In this document: positions 25,455 through 35,866 of the stretch, in pieces
Position numbering within the stretch: position 1 is the stretch's first letter
Layout: each line of letters opens with the position of its first letter
DNA from: Pochonia chlamydosporia 170
Taxonomy: Eukaryota; Ascomycota; Sordariomycetes; Hypocreales; Clavicipitaceae
Direction of reading: 5' to 3'
Length of the DNA stretch: 64,000 bases
NCBI RefSeq assembly: GCF_001653235.2
Contig: NC_035791.1
Location: 2,046,001 to 2,110,000, forward strand
Position numbers and translations under genes: made by a program
The notes under the pieces: model-generated
The model's input: the letters and a program-made list of their open reading frames with translations, nothing else
Told to the model about the DNA's origin: nothing
Databases searched by the model: none

Positions 25455-25705
25455 ATCAGGTGGTTCTAGGCGGGAGATATGTCGTGTTTCAAGCGGTGAA
25501 CGAATTGGCAAAAGTTCTGGCGTTGGCTAGGTTGGATTGGGTTTTCTTCACATATATTTTGCAACAGAACATAGACAATGATGACAGGCATTTACATCAA
25601 GAAGATGCGGGTGTTAATACAATGGCATTGCATCGAACCATGGCAATACCGCTAAACAAGAACTCTTTCTTCTACACATGTATAGATGTCTTAATACGTT
25701 CGTCA

Positions 25706-26766
25706 TTATTCAGCAGCAGAATCGTCCTGGCCTCTCGTGAGGATTGCTGCACTGCCTGTTCCGGGTGTCCGTCCAGTCTTCTTCTTGGCAGCCTCTTCTT
25801 GCTTCTCCTGCTCAATCTCCTTGACGTACCCCTCAATCTCGTCAGTCGGCAGGATCTCCATGGCAGCACCAGGGGCCATGAGCGCAATTTCGATGTTCTT
25901 TGCACCAGTTTGCACCACCTCGAGAAGAGACTTAATAGCCAGCCGGATAGTAGCCTCACGATCCATATCCTCCTTGTAGTTGCGCTCGAGGAACTCACGC
26001 ACCGTCTTGCTCGATCGGCCGATGGCGTTCGCCTTCCTGTATTGAAGAAGTCAGTCAAAACATGTAAGCGTACAAATGGCCATCTTCCAGCTGAACCATA
26101 CCATGCTGAGTAAATACCAGACGGCTCAGTCTGATACAGTCTGGGGACCTTGCTGCCGGGGTCAAAGCCAACAACAAGCGTGCTGATGCCGAATGGTCGT
26201 ACACCACCGGCCTGGGTGTATCGCTGCTGCACTCCTGCAACATATTTGGTGATGTAGTCGATGGTGACGGGATCCTCCACGGACAGACGATGGGACTGAG
26301 CTTCTAATCGGGCCTTGTCGACGAGGATTCGTGCATCGGCATTCAGGCCAGCAAAGGCCAAAGCGGCGTGGGTGTCCAAGACCTGGATCTTGGACGGCGT
26401 AATTCGAGTATCCTGGAGCTTCATGGCTGATCGTTTCTCACATCCAAGAACAACTACATCCTTGCCCTTGACGCCAACAGCGCAAGTTCCTATCCCAGAG
26501 CGTTAGTTGCCATGAACCATGGGGGGTCGTTATGGTTCGTGCTAGCCAACACCAACCTCTCTTGACTGCCTCGCCTGCATATTCGACCTGGAACACGTGC
26601 CCATCCGGACTATTATGACGTTAGATGGTAATCGAAGCATGTAGAGTCTGTGGGTATTTCGAACCTGAAGACTAGAAGCAGGTGTCAAGGTTAGCCAAAT
26701 AAACCAAGCAAGGTACTGTCAAGCTAACAACATACCAGAGAGAGCTCTGTCGTAACCGGAAGCCAT
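25706..26766 (-). CDS. PRE6: 20S proteasome alpha4 subunit (Pre6/PSMA7 type)
   Basis: Structural subunit of the outer ring of the 20S proteasome. Five exons: 26736-26766, 26665-26671, 26557-26609, 26102-26489 and 25706-26036; 269 residues (yeast Pre6 254). The 7-nt second exon supplies the reading between LS and SPDG, giving [20 protein letters not shown], the alpha-subunit signature. Characteristic alpha4 blocks follow: [70 protein letters not shown] and [16 protein letters not shown]. The tail is lysine/glutamate-rich, ending RGQDDSAAE. Alpha subunits are non-catalytic; no active-site threonine is expected. It converges with the CHY zinc gene (about 250 bp between stops). Confidence 0.97.
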
Positions 26767-27478
26767 CGTTACAGATTGATATCAATTGTCGCGTTTCTCT
26801 AGTGTGTATATGCGCCTCTTGTTCTGGATGCGAAATTCGGATGCGAAAAGGCTGCAGAGGCTGTTGTGTTGGGGTGTAGCAAAGCGTCACCGCATGGAGG
26901 TATGTAGGTTCGGAGGGAGCTTCGTCAGACTGGCAGCCTACCCACGATAGCCTGTTGGCGGCTTGCTGAGCAGCTGGAGCTACCTGCTGGGTGGTCCGTG
27001 GGCGGATCAACATTGATGCCGACGGCCATACAGTGTGGGCTAGCGGATTTTGTGGTGCACCGCACTGTCTTGTCTCACCCATCAACAGGAGCTTCACCAT
27101 CGGTAGTGGTAATATCTAATATCTCATTAAAATAGTTAAGAAATAGTACTCCTCATGTTTTCACTGGCCTAATATCACCAGGATGAATTATGTTTCACAA
27201 CAAGTCAACCGGGCATGTAGCAGTGGTCTACAATAGGAATCATGTAACCAGCCGGTTGACTTCAAAAAGCCATTGCGTATCATATCATGCTTGGCGGCAA
27301 ATGCCATGAGAGAGGCTGTAAGTATGCTGTGGCCTCTGTTTTAACAGTTGTTTACAGACTCTGTGGCCTGTTATTGAATCCCTCCTCATATGCTATATCA
27401 TACAGTCATAAAATCATGTCTTCTGGTGACAAAATATGCCACATGCCAACGTACATCAATGCCTTCGTAAAACTCTTT
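26767..27478. other. Intergenic: PRE6 promoter and 3' region of the Rch1-like gene
   Basis: 712 bp. AT-rich between about 27105 and 27180. No gene seen. I looked for yeast-type proteasome control elements (GGTGGCAAA) and did not find one; filamentous fungi often lack them. Confidence 0.6.
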
Positions 27479-29018
27479 CTAATATTCCATGTCGCTGGCA
27501 TGATTATCCTCTTTCGCTTTCCTTCTCATATACCATTTAAACACATAGACTATAATCTGTGCCATGAAAACCTTCACACAGTTAGCCCCTGCTTCGTTAG
27601 ATCGAAACGACGACACAATAAAGCAAGCAACATACCTGCTCAATCGTATACAGCAACACAGGAATCTGAATAAACGCTCTCGTCAAATCATCCGAAGCAT
27701 TCCACATAGCCGTCACCAACGGAATCCCGAGACTAGTAGTCTTAGCCGCGCCACAGAAACAAACAGCAATCATCTGCTCACGTGGCATTTTTTGAATCGT
27801 AATAGCACGCTGCATGATCTGTGGTAGCCGCCTTGCGAGCTTTGATTCCGCAACGAGTGGGTTTATTCGCTTTGCCAACATTGTAGGGGGTCGCGCGGAG
27901 AAGAAGCATATCGCTGTGTAGAAGAGATATAGCGCAATGTTCATGAAGATGTTGAACAGGAGAGATGGTTTGGATAATTTGAAGAGGGCGCCGGTCTGGA
28001 AAGCTCCCGAGAATGTAGTCCTAAGTATTGTCAGTCCTCCGTGGGTTTGTACATTGATCGTCCATGTTCTGGCCAGGACTGAGCTCACCAGACCAACAAC
28101 ACGAGACAAAGCCCGGAGACCTTGCCCAGCTTCAACACATCCAACACTTTCTTCGTGGCATCTTCCTTCCACCACCGGATCGCTTGTCCTACCATCAATG
28201 GCAGCACTACACTCAAACACAATTGCTTCGCCACATCGGCATACATTCGCCCCAAAGACGAAGGGTCCGCCGGTGCCCAGGAGGCGAACTCCTCATTTCG
28301 AGGCATGAATCCATATATGAGAATAGGTGAAAGAAAAGACCCGGCGACGTTTCCCAAGACAACTTCAATAACCGCAGCGGTTTCGTCACCACCCGCTGAG
28401 CGTGTCATGACGACATTGGACGCGATGGTTGTGGGGATGCATGCGGTGGTGAGCATGCCCACGATGATGGGGATAGAAGGAGTACCGCTTTGGAGAGCGC
28501 CGGCTGCGAGGGATATGTGTATAACAGCTTGAGGAGCCATGTTAGCCCAGACAGATCTGGCCTGCATTGTGATTCGGGTTGAGTAGGCTGGTTTGCATAC
28601 CAAGCACTATACAAGGTATCACAACGAAACTTATCCCCTGAACAATAATATGTAACCTCCAATTCGTCGCATTGGCCTTCAATTTTGACGGCGGCAGCTG
28701 TAATCCGCTAACCAAGAAAATAAAGCCTACCGCTCCATATAGAACACTGTACTCGGACTTGATGGTTCCTCCATGGGCAGCAACACCTACGACACCAAAC
28801 CCAATCAGCATCTCCTTCTGGCTACTCGCGAGTTTGAAAACGATGGCAAACTCACCAGGGAAGTAATATCCAAGAACACACGCCGTCCCAAACCCAATCA
28901 ACAGCCACTGCGCCAAAATAAAGCGAACAACCCTCTTCACCCACTTCACGCCCTTTGACGGTTCCCGTGTCGGTGGAGTAGATTCCGCCACGGGCGTGCC
29001 CTTTTCCGACATATTCAT
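27479..29018 (-). CDS. RCH1: Rch1/SLC10A7-like membrane transporter (SBF-like family)
   Basis: Multi-pass protein of the SBF-like group; Candida Rch1 and human SLC10A7 regulate calcium uptake (family knowledge). Exons 28601-29018, 28089-28527, 27636-28020 and 27479-27556; 439 residues. About ten hydrophobic segments are visible, for example [36 protein letters not shown] and VLLLPLMVG-like stretches. The conserved SBF-like motifs [39 protein letters not shown] and [14 protein letters not shown] are all present. The second exon starts after a GCTAAC branch site with a CAAG acceptor at 28528. The last exon is 78 nt and adds a basic/acidic tail ending NHASDMEY. Probable location: plasma membrane or Golgi. 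Gene name by similarity. Confidence 0.9.
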
Positions 29019-30107
29019 AACTCTTGTTCAGCAGGCTTCGTGGCCCGCTGTCGAGGGGAAAGTTATCTGTCGGATGGTTGCAAGGACGATAACTGCAACG
29101 AAGACGTCATGCAAGGTCAATTTCTCTAAGCAACAATGCCCTAAACTACAATTACTAAGGTGGTTTAGCGACTCTAACATCATCGGACAAGGCTCGGGTT
29201 TAAAGAGGCCGGAAGGAACCCCATATTAGCTCGGCTAGTTCAACTTGTATTAGCTCCACTTTTCGGTTTATCTAATATATATTCTGCTAACGTTTAATAT
29301 GCTACCCTTGTTATTCTAGTGGGACATATATTATAACTCTGCTCTTTTCTGTAGAGCTGCAATTTAAGTTATTTATCCGCAGGAAAAGAAACTGCCCTGT
29401 CGGAGTGGAAGGCGGCAGCCAGTCACAACCATGTAATGGGTACGCAGAACTTAGAGCAACTGTCGGATAAACTACCTAGGTAGTTGAGCTAATATCTTGT
29501 TGTGTATTCCCTCGTTTTAAAACGGGGCACCTTAAAACGGTCACATTTGCGACTGCTTTGGGAGCGCCAGTTGCCGAGCGGATATAATTTCTGCCGCCGG
29601 TTCATTGTTTTATATTTGCAGGCGTTCGCGATGACCGACTGACGACTACGTTGATTGGTTTGTCACCTTCCATTGTGCGTCATGTCGGAATTATTTCTCC
29701 AATTCAAGCAGCGTAGGACAAGACAGCCACCAAAATGCAGCTGCCGGTTGACGTCACTTGCAACAGTTGGTCGTTCTTGTTCTTTGTGCATTGGCTATTG
29801 CAATGATATTCATATTCTTTCAAATACTTTACTCTCAAAGCCAATCAGATAATCGTCGTCTCAGACGTCAATAACAATGCTACGACAAACGCCGCCATTT
29901 GGCATATGGAAACATCTGCAGACATATAGGCTTTTCCATCCCCTCCCGGTAGCCTTCGGTGGTATCCGTACATGCTGGTGGTATCAATATACTAAAATGA
30001 AACAATATATGCAGTTCGCAGGCAAAATTAGACAACTCATAAAATATATCACACCACAATCCCCTGCAGCTTCTTCTCATTAGATGGAGTTCATGGGGCC
30101 GGGCCAA
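29019..30107. other. Intergenic, Rch1-like gene promoter and ERF4 3' region
   Basis: 1.09 kb, no gene seen. The portion 29220-29350 is AT-rich, with a repeated TATTAGCTC near 29224 and 29248. It contains a 16-bp perfect palindrome (listed separately). Possible decayed insertion, but no ends or coding remnants are recognisable. Confidence 0.5.
29470..29485. repeat. 16-bp perfect palindrome
   Basis: AACTACCTAGGTAGTT is its own reverse complement across all 16 bases, with no spacer. Related CCTAGG/GGTACCTA strings occur near 45064 and 51972. It could be a dimeric protein-binding site; that is inference only. Confidence 0.6.
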
Positions 30108-31898
30108 TTAGGCCGTAATGGCAGGGCCTGGCTCCATTGGTAATGCAGTTCGTGACTCGCTTGCTCCGATAGTGCTTGGCGCTGGAGCAATCTCAGGATC
30201 TGGTATTTGTATGTCAAGCTGAAATGAGTTTGTCAGAAAATCAGTCAGTTATCCAAGGATGGCATGTGTCTCACTCACAGTCATGTAGCCGGTTCGTCGC
30301 AGTGAAATCAGCTTTGGTGGAATAGTATTTTCTTCAGGCGCCATTGTCTTTTCCATCTCCTGATTCCACTTCTCAATCCAGCTCTCAAGACCGCTCAGGC
30401 GCGATTTGGCAGCCGTTAAACCAAAATCGTCCCAAAGCCAGCCAGTCACGAGTCCTAGGACACTGTCGAGCATGTTTCTGAAAGTGAAGGGATCAAAAAT
30501 GGGTATCAATTCCCCATTCAGCTTCTCAATAACCCGTCTAAATTCTTGCTCAGAAACACCAGCAGGGTCAAGGATTTCCGGATAGAGGTTAGAAAAGGTT
30601 GGAGCCAAATCGCCAGCCACAAGCCAATCCCTCTTCACACGGATTATTCGCGTATTCGCATATTCGATAGAGTCAATGGGAACATGTGGGTTGAGGTGAG
30701 GAAAACAGGGGTGTTGCGGTCCCCATTCCTCACCAGCATCTGGTTGCACATCCTCCCCCATAATTGAAGAGTTGGACGAGGAGAGAGCAGATCCAATCCC
30801 ATCTCCGGCGGAGACATTTGAGACTCGAGGGTCCATCACATCTGGGCCACGTTCAAGATCTCTGGAATAGGACCGCCGCACATCCTCGTTATCAGGAGCC
30901 ATGGTCGCTTTCTGTTTGCCCAAACTCTTTGCTGAAGGCAAGACGATGGTTGACTTGTCTATGCTCTGGCCGCTGGCTTGTTCTGTTGCTGCTTCCAAAG
31001 GCGTTGCTTTGCGTTGGAGAGTCTGTTTCCCGTCATACGATACTCGAAGGGACCTTGGAAGACTGATTCGGTGATCGCTGGTTCCACTCCGTTCAACTTG
31101 GAAACTTGCACGAGTAGAATGTGAGTATCTTGATTGTCGTTGCTCCGATAAAGTCAGAAGTGGGTAATCGCCGGCGCCTGTTGCGATAGGGTCATGAATA
31201 TCCGAAGATCTCTCAAGCGCGGGGTGCTTTAGAGGCAGCGCAGGAATGGGCGGTGACGACGGCCTACGTTTTCGCGACTCGGGAAGTCGTGGCGTAGAGT
31301 TGGTCGGATTCCAGAGGCGTGCCGCGGGTAGTCGTCGAAGACGATGAGCAGTATCGACTGTCGTTTTGGTGCGACTTCGAAATGGTGATTGAAGGAGATT
31401 TGTGTTGTTGATGGGTCTGTGGAAGGCGGACTGCGGCGGGTTCAACGCGGCCACAGCTGCGGCGGCAGGTTCAGCACCTTGTTCGAGTGACGACACTGGA
31501 TAGGCGGGTTGCTGAGAATATGTTTTGAGGCGTTTATTTACTTGCTGATCTACGGCAGGCCGCTGCGTCGAATTGGAGGTCGGAGTGAATGGATTCGGCG
31601 TCGTGTGAGCGTCTGCGTTGGCACTGCCGTGGTGACGGCGGTGCTCAGGGGTGACAAAGGAAGGAGCTGCGTTGACGGATGTGGTGATGTTGGATGCTGC
31701 ATGTGCGACTCCAACTTGAGGCGCGCCCTGGCTAGTCCAGTCGTCCACAGGCAAGAGGTTTTCAGAGGTGAAGGTTGCTGTTGATGCGCCAGGAGTGTTA
31801 AGTTGCCCAATGGCAGCGGTCGCGTCGGTAGTGTGATGATAGTCTGGTATTTGGTAATGAGGTTTTCGCCGCCAGAACGGCCAAAAGAGGGATGACAT
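30108..31898 (-). CDS. ERF4: Erf4/Golgin A7-type subunit of a Ras palmitoyltransferase
   Basis: Partner of the DHHC protein Erf2, which palmitoylates Ras at the ER/Golgi membrane. Exons 30279-31898 and 30108-30218 (60-nt intron); 576 residues. Residues 1 to about 400 are low-complexity, rich in Ser, Pro, Thr and Arg, with no recognisable fold. The ERF4 domain is C-terminal: NTRIIRVKRDWLVAGDLAPT, then FSNLYPEILDP, FRRVIEKLNGELIPIFDPF and SVLGLVTGWLWDDFGLTAAK. This is the exact block order of fungal Erf4. The second exon adds a proline-rich tail (LDIQIPDPEIAPAP). Much longer than yeast Erf4 (237 aa) because of the N-terminal extension, which is usual in filamentous fungi. Divergent from the membrane-protein gene at 34280. 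Confidence 0.9.
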
Positions 31899-34279
31899 GT
31901 AGTGCAGGCGCCGCCTGGTGGCCCTCGACCACCAGACCAGAGGCGTCTGGGTGAGTCTGGTCCAGTCGGGTCAACTCTGGCCAGCTCGCCCAAGCCTGGG
32001 GCCAGTTGAGTCCAGTGCTGGCTGGGGCTGCTCTTCCTACTGTGGGCAACTAACTCAGTCCCCTTGGGCAGTCTGGATGTCAACTCCGGCGCAATCAACT
32101 GCCCGTCTCCAGTTTGACACCAGCGCCCGCGCCAGCACAATCTCAGTCCAAATCTCAGCGCAGGATTGAGGGCAGCCTCATCTGGAGTGAGACAATTATG
32201 ACCAGAGAATCAATAATGCCTATAATAGAGGAATATGCTCCGAGACTTGGGTGGGATTAGCGGCACCAGTTGCAGCCCAGTGGATGGCCACCATTGTTGC
32301 TCAGTTGGTAAATATAAATCAACCACAAGTATTCGTGCCTTAGCAGCAGCAAGATGGAAGAAAAAATTGACAAGATTCTATTCACCTAAAAAGGACAAAA
32401 ATGGAAATAGAAAATTCGAATTTTTGAATGGTGGGCGTTGGGTGAGATTTTGAATAGTCTGTCTTGTCCATGCACCACGGTCCCTTTCAACAGCCCCTAA
32501 TCGCCCCATTGCGGCGTTTGGCAACATCGCCACTCATTCTTGGAATCCAAGCCAGTCAACTGGTCCAGACCTGGTTGGCTCACGTATCGACATCTTGCGT
32601 CGGACATTAATAACCACTGTGATGCGAATTGACAGCATTTGCCAGCTAAGGGAGCTCCTTGACCCCCATGACCCTGGCCAATGGAATGCAGCACCTTCAT
32701 AACCTCGCTAAATTTCAAACACCCGCCTTGACAGTTGGGAGCAAAAGTTTGCTCGTGTTGAGTGCAAATTCCAGTTCATGCATATTCTGATCCCGTCATA
32801 AACCAGGGTTCCTGACACAGAGATGCGGGAAGAGGGGCCAATCAGTTCCAGAATGGAATATGCGAGGAACTTGTAACCTTTTTTACTTTCCCTCGGTGCT
32901 GCGGTATCCCGGCTTGTTCAACTACGCATTTGCTGATAGCTGCTCCTAGTTGGTTGCCAAGCATGTGTGTGAGAAAGGCTCGGAGTGGACGAGGGCCAGT
33001 GGGTTTCCCAGGGTATGCGGCGTGTGGCGTGCATCATGACTAGTTGAACCAGAGGAGGACCGTTGATGGTCGATTCAAGGACCTAACCGCGACTAGGTAG
33101 TCAAATGTGCACTACTCAGGAGTATGAGTAAATGGGAGACAAAAGGTATTTGGTCATCCAGAAAGGGGTCGAATACTGCAGTGTGTTCAATGTTAGTACT
33201 CAAGTATATGCTTGGCGGCTCTAATAAATCCATCTTGCCACTGACTGTATGTCCCTAAGCTGTTGTCAGCCCTCTGGAGTTCTTTTTGCGGCTGTTGGAG
33301 GGAAGTGATAATCCAATATCCTCGAAGGAGTACTCAATGCCCATCATTACATGCATGAAATTGATCAGGCAATGCGGAATAGCCGTAAAATCATGAGAGA
33401 CCAGACGGTTGCCGAAATTGCCAGTAACTCGAACAATGAAATGGTGGTTCCATCAATTGATACCCGCGAAGCTCGGAGCTTCCTTCCCCCAGTGCAGTGT
33501 GGAATCAAAAGCACCAGACCCAACTGCACACAGCAAGAAGAGGAAGGCACCTGCATATCATGTTACAATTGTGACGCCGGTCAATCTTGCTGTCTGTCAC
33601 ATTATTCGTTTGGCAAGTGCCCATCGGCTCTTGCCATTTCCAGCGCAGACGCATGGATTGAATCAGTTCCGAGAAGCCCATGCAATAATCGCGGCCCAAT
33701 TGACCTCGACCATGTCGCAACCCCAATGTTGGCGCTCGTTGTCAGAACAGTGGGCTGAGGGGCATGCGACATCCAAGCTCACCTTTGGGAATGTGATGCT
33801 GTGGCTTTTCTTACATCCGAACAAGTTACGAAATGGGATGTGGCCTACCCCAGATTCTACCATGCTTGGCCTGTCGCTAAGAATTTGCTGTGGATGAAGC
33901 GGAGCACATCACTAGCCCTTGGGCACTGAATACTGGATCCCCAGTTCTGGGACGACCAACGTACGGGAGATCGCTGTCATTGATGGGGCATTGGCATTGG
34001 CATGGGAAGTGTATGACGAAGGGAGGGCCTTCCAGCTTGACGAGTGTCTGGATACCGAGGCAGATCCTGGTGTCGACACGACAGGTCCAAGTCTACCCCG
34101 TCACCGGTCACCGACACCGACAACGAGGCGGACAAATTGCACCACTACGACGTTCCGGTCCCTCTCTTGCTGCTCGGCGCCAAAATTTATGAGACTCTTG
34201 CCTCCTTTCATTTCCGGCGCATGTAGTCTGCAGCATCTCCTCCTTGTTTCTACAGAAGAGACCAGAGGCGAGCGCGACA
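31899..34279. promoter_or_regulatory. Divergent intergenic region, ERF4 and membrane-protein gene
   Basis: 2.4 kb. ACCAGAC/GTCTGGT elements lie within 35-65 nt of the ERF4 start (listed separately), and another ACCAGAC is at 33400. Open frames in 33.3-34.3 kb start at TTG or lack domains, so I do not call genes. The sequence near 34020-34270 precedes the membrane-protein ATG and is probably its 5' leader. Confidence 0.5.
31931..31961. promoter_or_regulatory. ACCAGAC/GTCTGGT elements at the ERF4 start
   Basis: One ACCAGAC at 31931-31937 and its inverse GTCTGGT at 31955-31961, only 33 and 57 bp before the ERF4 ATG. Near matches fill the interval (ACCAGAG at 31936, GTCTGG at 31945). Being so close to the start, they may lie in the 5' UTR or core promoter. 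Function is inference. Confidence 0.45.
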
Positions 34280-35866
34280 ATGCCCGATGACAGTTTGCCG
34301 ACGTCACCGGCGCCTCAAACGTCCAAGCGACCCGCGGTCCTTTCTTCAAAGTCGACAGGGTTCGCCACAGGCATAAATGCCCCTCCAGGTCATGCGATCC
34401 GCCGTGCGAAGACGATGGACGAAGGTCCATCGACGCGACGAAAGTCTCATACAAGCCGATCGGAAGCGTCGTTTGACGGTCTCCCTCCTGGTCTGCCTCG
34501 TCGAAGTTCCAACTTCTCCGACTATAGCCTGAGCGAGGCACGCGATATCCTGAACCCAAGAGCACAGTCTGGTCAAGAGCTGCCGGCCCCAGAGTCGTCA
34601 TCGTTGGCTTCATTGTCACTGGCATTTGCTTTGCTCCCAGCCATTGCGGGGGCTCTATTCAAAAATGGCCATTCCGTCGTAACAGATGTCATGCTTTTGG
34701 GCTTGTCTGGGGTATTTTTGCATTGGTCTGTGACCCAACCATGGTACGTCATAACTACTCCGAATACATCGACCAACCATGCAACGTTCAATTGTAAGAT
34801 AATGGCGGTCCGTTGGCAGTGCTAATATCATTATATCAGGGCCTGGTATCATGCCGCGCAGCAAGTTCGCATACAGCGGGAATCAGACACGGAAATTGCT
34901 GTGGAGGAAGACATCGATGATGATGCATCACCACATGTCCCTCACAAATCCACCGATCTGGATGATGTTCCAGAGGAGGATGAAGATATCCCCAAGCAAA
35001 ATGGTTCGGCGACAACACGGAATAGAAATTCAGCAAAAGCTGGTGGCGCAACATCGCAACAACAAGCAGCTCTGCGAGAGCTATACATACACGAAATCCT
35101 CTCACTGTTGTCATGCTTCGTTCTGCCCCTTGTGAGCGCATATCTGCTACATTCTATCCGGACACAACTCAGTCGACCCTCGGAAGGTCTCGTTTCGAAT
35201 TACAACCTAACCATCTTTCTTCTGGCGTCAGAGCTTCGAGCTTTCTCTCATGCCCTCAAATTAGTACAATCCAGGACTCTCCACCTGCAGAGAGTCATTC
35301 ACGGGAATCCTTTTGCGTCGCCGACGCAAACTGGCGCCCAGATTGAGGAAATGCTCGAACGGTTGAGCAGGCTCGAAGCCCGGTCTCTGGCGGACGAATT
35401 CGTTCGGGAGCATAACGACAGCTTGAGTCCCGCGCAGGCAGAGGAGAAGGCCAGCTTGGCACGAGATGTCCGTAATGCCATTCAACCAGAGCTCGACGCC
35501 CTCAACCGCGCCGTCCGTCGATACGAAAAGAAAGCAACCATGCTTCAATATCAGACAGATTCTCGATTCTTGGCGCTTGATTCACGAATGGACGATGCAA
35601 TTGCACTGGCCGCAGTCGCAGCTAAAAACAGCAGCTCGAAGAACGTTTTCGTCAGAACAACCGAGTCTCTTGTCGGAATTGTCCTATTCCCCTTCAATGC
35701 CATTCTCCAAGTCGTCATGCTACCACTTCGCTCGCTCCTCGTTTTACTCAACTTCGGCAAAAAGCCTCCTGTCACTACAAAACACAACCGCACCACCAGG
35801 ACGGCGAAACAGGCTTCACCGAGATATAACGGCGACAGAGTGCCTCCTCGAGTCATGAAGAGATGA
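34280..35866 (+). CDS. Multi-pass membrane protein, conserved in ascomycetes, unknown function
   Basis: Exons 34280-34743 and 34840-35866 with a GTACGT...TATCAG intron; 496 residues. The frame extends upstream only through TTG, so MPDDSLPTS is the first ATG. An N-terminal 110-residue hydrophilic Ser/Arg-rich region is followed by hydrophobic segments LASLSLAFALLPAIAGALF and VVTDVMLLGLSGVFLHWSV. An acidic segment (VEEDIDDDASP) follows, then ILSLLSCFVLPLVSAYLL and NLTIFLLASELRAFSHAL. A coiled-coil-like stretch (IEEMLERLSRLEARSLADEF to NRAVRRYEKKATML) precedes a last hydrophobic region, LVGIVLFPFNAILQVV. The basic tail (RTTRTAKQASPR) would face the cytosol. It looks like the fungal ER/nuclear-envelope type, but no characterised relative comes to mind. 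Confidence 0.8.

Noticed and set aside
17723..29415. The 15-mer AAGGCGGCAGCCAGT shared between 17.7 kb and 29.4 kb
   Set aside because: A match of this length is expected about once by chance within 64 kb; flanks do not align.
33919..34290. Open frame just before the membrane-protein gene
   Set aside because: Begins at TTG, has no domain and runs past the real ATG in another frame.
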